From NCBI RefSeq assembly GCF_002368295.1, contig NZ_AP018248.1, positions 2,054,285 through 2,118,284 of the forward strand: 64,000 bases of DNA. Reading direction: 5' to 3'. Position 1 is the stretch's first letter; every line of letters begins with the position of its first letter. Position numbers and translations under genes: made by a program. The notes under the pieces were generated by a model that did not search any database, was not told the origin of the DNA, and saw only the letters and a program-made list of their open reading frames with translations. This DNA comes from Tolypothrix tenuis PCC 7101 (GTDB taxonomy: Bacteria; Cyanobacteriota; Cyanobacteriia; Cyanobacteriales; Nostocaceae). Of the stretch, positions 61,952 through 64,000 are shown in pieces.

Positions 61952-63436
61952 GTTTCAATCCCTAATAGGGATTAAGTGAAGTTTAAACCTTTCCTTGCAC
62001 CCACTCATCCCATGCAGCCTTGATGTTTCAATCCCTAATAGGGATTAAGTGAAGTTTAAACTACAAATCAGAAAAGGTAGAAAATCTGGGAAGCCGTTTC
62101 AATCCCTAATAGGGATTAAGTGAAGTTTAAACCGGCTGCTAATGTTGCACAGGGTTTGAGTAACGTGTTTCAATCCCTAATAGGGATTAAGTGAAGTTTA
62201 AACATTGGCATTGATACAGCTGCGGCTGGTTTGATTTTGTTTCAATCCCTAATAGGGATTAAGTGAAGTTTAAACGAAAACTTGGTATTATTTCAGCCAA
62301 ATCTAGACTTTGTTTCAATCCCTAATAGGGATTAAGTGAAGTTTAAACTCTATTTTTTACGGACACCCGGATAAACCTAAAGTTTCAATCCCTAATAGGG
62401 ATTAAGTGAAGTTTAAACATATTCAAGCCACGAATCAACTTACTATCCTGAAATGTTTCAATCCCTAATAGGGATTAAGTGAAGTTTAAACCCAATGTCA
62501 GGTTACTCCAACTAATAGCGGTAGTAGGTTTCAATCCCTAATAGGGATTAAGTGAAGTTTAAACTTCTATTGCAATTTTTGGGCAAGTTTCTATTTTTGT
62601 TTCAATCCCTAATAGGGATTAAGTGAAGTTTAAACTATTGTTTATTAAGTATGCAGAGTCTAAGCCTGAGTTTCAATCCCTAATAGGGATTAAGTGAAGT
62701 TTAAACCCCAGCTTGGTGTGTTTCCGGTGTAGATCCATTGTTTCAATCCCTAATAGGGATTAAGTGAAGTTTAAACCATTTAAAGGAATCGAAGTAGTAG
62801 CTTAAGTATTTCGTTTCAATCCCTAATAGGGATTAAGTGAAGTTTAAACAGATTGCATCTTATTTGCAAAATAAGGAGGCTGATGTTTCAATCCCTAATA
62901 GGGATTAAGTGAAGTTTAAACCAATCTCTGCAACTACCGCAGGGTCGCTGTCAGATGTTTCAATCCCTAATAGGGATTAAGTGAAGTTTAAACGAAACTC
63001 AAGGGAATAGTTGAAATACTTGTATTTGTTTCAATCCCTAATAGGGATTAAGTGAAGTTTAAACTTAAATTTTCTTTGTAGTATTCTTCTCTAGTGGATG
63101 GTTTCAATCCCTAATAGGGATTAAGTGAAGTTTAAACATCTTTCTGTTTGTCCAAAAGAAAATATACTAGATTGCATTGTTTCAATCCCTAATAGGGATT
63201 AAGTGAAGTTTAAACTATCCTCTTCTTGAAGTGCTTTCAGTGCCGACAAGTTTCAATCCCTAATAGGGATTAAGTGAAGTTTAAACCTTAATTGACATTC
63301 CTATAAATAATGATTATGTAATGTTTCAATCCCTAATAGGGATTAAGTGAAGTTTAAACTTTCTTATGTGGCCACTCAATTGGGTATCACGCCAAGAGCG
63401 TTTCAATCCCTAATAGGGATTAAGTGAAGTTTAAAC
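61952..63436 (-). CRISPR. CRISPR array: 21 repeats of 37 bp, 20 spacers
   Basis: Repeats start at 61952, 62025, 62096, 62167, 62239, 62312, 62382, 62455, 62528, 62599, 62670, 62740, 62813, 62885, 62957, 63028, 63101, 63179, 63250, 63323 and 63400. On the plus strand the repeat begins GTTTCAATCCCTAATAGGGA and ends GTGAAGTTTAAAC, with an AATCCCTA/TAGGGATT internal stem. I saw no difference between repeats. Spacers are 33-41 bp. The reverse complement ends ATTGAAAC, the usual crRNA 5' handle of type I-D/III systems, so transcription is leftward with the leader at the right. No degenerate trailer repeat and no cas gene are in the window. Confidence 0.98.
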
Positions 63437-63750
63437 AGCGGAAGCCCCAAAGCCAATGTATATATAGTTTTCAAGGTTCGGTTGCGCGGACAGTGCAATC
63501 ATAACATAAGCAATAATGAAACAGCAAACCCAAAATGGCTGAAAGTCAATCTCTGTAAGGTGCGCGGGTGATTGGACAGCAATAAATCAGTAGAAGCCTT
63601 ATATACAAATAGTTTTAACGGTTTTTGGTGAGATTACTTTTTTAACACCTACCCATCCGCGCATTCTGGCAAGAAAAGAGTATGGTTGCGGGCGGCTGAT
63701 ATTCAATCATAGCAGCACAGGCAATGCATTAGGGAAGGCTAAAACATCAA
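63437..63750 (-). promoter_or_regulatory. CRISPR leader with candidate promoter
   Basis: AT-rich gene-free sequence next to the right-hand (newest-spacer) end of the array. Reading the minus strand, TTGCTG (63522-63527) and TATGAT (63498-63503) are spaced by 18 bases and could drive the array. The CCGCGCAACC...CCTTGAAAAC segment between the promoter and the first repeat recalls cyanobacterial CRISPR leaders. GCGCGG motifs recur at about 63487, 63564 and 63660. Confidence 0.6.
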
Positions 63751-64000
63751 TTATTGAGAGCTAGTTAATCGAAAAATTGGCTCGTTGGTTGTGAAGGAGA
63801 GCTGGTTGTGCGTGAAGGAGATCTGGTTGTGCGTGAAGGAGCGCTCATTGATAGACAACCCGATCACGTTGGTTATGAAGGAACCGATGTTCTCTATGGA
63901 TGAGCGCTCGTTGATAGACAACCCGATCACGTTGGTTGTGAAGGAACCGATGTTCTCTATGGATGAGCGCTCGTTGATAGACAACCCGATCACGTTGGTT
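63751..64000 (-). repeat. 63-bp / 21-bp tandem repeat, cut by the window end, with open frame
   Basis: The right part consists of 63-bp units (GTGAAGGAACCGATGTTCTC plus 43 bases ending CACGTTGGTT). The left part breaks down into 21-bp units (CTGGTTGTGCGTGAAGGAGAT type). A minus-strand frame of at least 80 codons, open to the right edge, reads heptad-like peptides (SFTHNQI, SFTHNQL, VIGLSINERSSIENIGSFTTN). Whether it is a real protein cannot be decided here. Confidence 0.75.

Noticed and set aside
1..64000. Insertion sequences with transposase genes
   Set aside because: No transposase-like protein was found. Only non-autonomous small inverted-repeat elements are present.

Overview
The window comes from a filamentous, very probably heterocyst-forming cyanobacterium of the Nostoc/Tolypothrix/Calothrix kind. 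The evidence is frequent GCGATCGC (HIP1) octamers, cyanobacteria-specific genes (pixJ with bilin-binding GAF domains, pxcA, cyanoexosortase, DUF3110, DUF4336, a cbiG-cobJ fusion), many heptanucleotide tandem tracts (ACCAATT, CCCCAGT/CCCCAAT types) and a CRISPR array whose repeat gives the ATTGAAAC handle. I saw no rRNA, tRNA, transposase or phage structural gene. The window reads as chromosome with heavy small-repeat traffic.

Layout. 0.7-10.5 kb is one minus-strand phototaxis operon, pixG-pixH-pixI-pixJ-pixL. Its receptor carries three GAF domains with the red/green cyanobacteriochrome signature. 11.3-25.3 kb holds housekeeping and envelope genes: murQ, DUF3110, a 1830-residue TamB-like protein, a secreted carbohydrate-binding-like protein, a lone cyanoexosortase, an AddB/UvrD-like ATPase and pxcA. 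25.4-29.4 kb holds a 42-bp tandem-repeat tract and a large exported-HEAT/NACHT protein. 30-38 kb mixes mltA, pieces of toxin-antitoxin systems (PIN, XRE, antidote), an HD hydrolase bracketed by inverted MITEs, a lipoate ligase-like protein, YbjN, a Rieske oxygenase and a GlsB-like membrane protein. 38.5-47.2 kb has DUF4336, GNAT, a PPOX-like flavoprotein, a D-cysteine desulfhydrase-like enzyme, a beta-helix secreted protein, a GT4 glycosyltransferase and a solitary potC. 47.3-57 kb has signalling and wall genes: a GGDEF-EAL protein, a kinase-FGE fusion, two peptidoglycan-active proteins and an ABC ATPase. 57.3-61.9 kb has ygfZ, cbiG-cobJ and two small Cys-containing proteins. 61.95-63.44 kb is a 21-repeat CRISPR array transcribed leftward, with its leader on the right and no cas gene in view.

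Functional links. The strongest unit is the pix operon (light receptor, CheW adaptor, CheA kinase, two response regulators). Several genes are stranded halves of systems normally found in pairs: a cyanoexosortase without its associated protein, an antidote without its toxin, an ABC ATPase without permease, and potC without potA/B/D.

Most unusual features. (1) The HEAT-TM-NACHT protein has near-identical 105-bp repeats. (2) A nested MITE family has its core inverted in some copies, and includes an inverted pair bracketing the HD gene next to a perfect 125-bp duplication of that gene's 5' end. (3) Four unrelated tandem-repeat tracts all have unit lengths that are multiples of 21 bp, alongside many 7-bp tracts. 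All names rest on reading motifs by eye; no database search was run.
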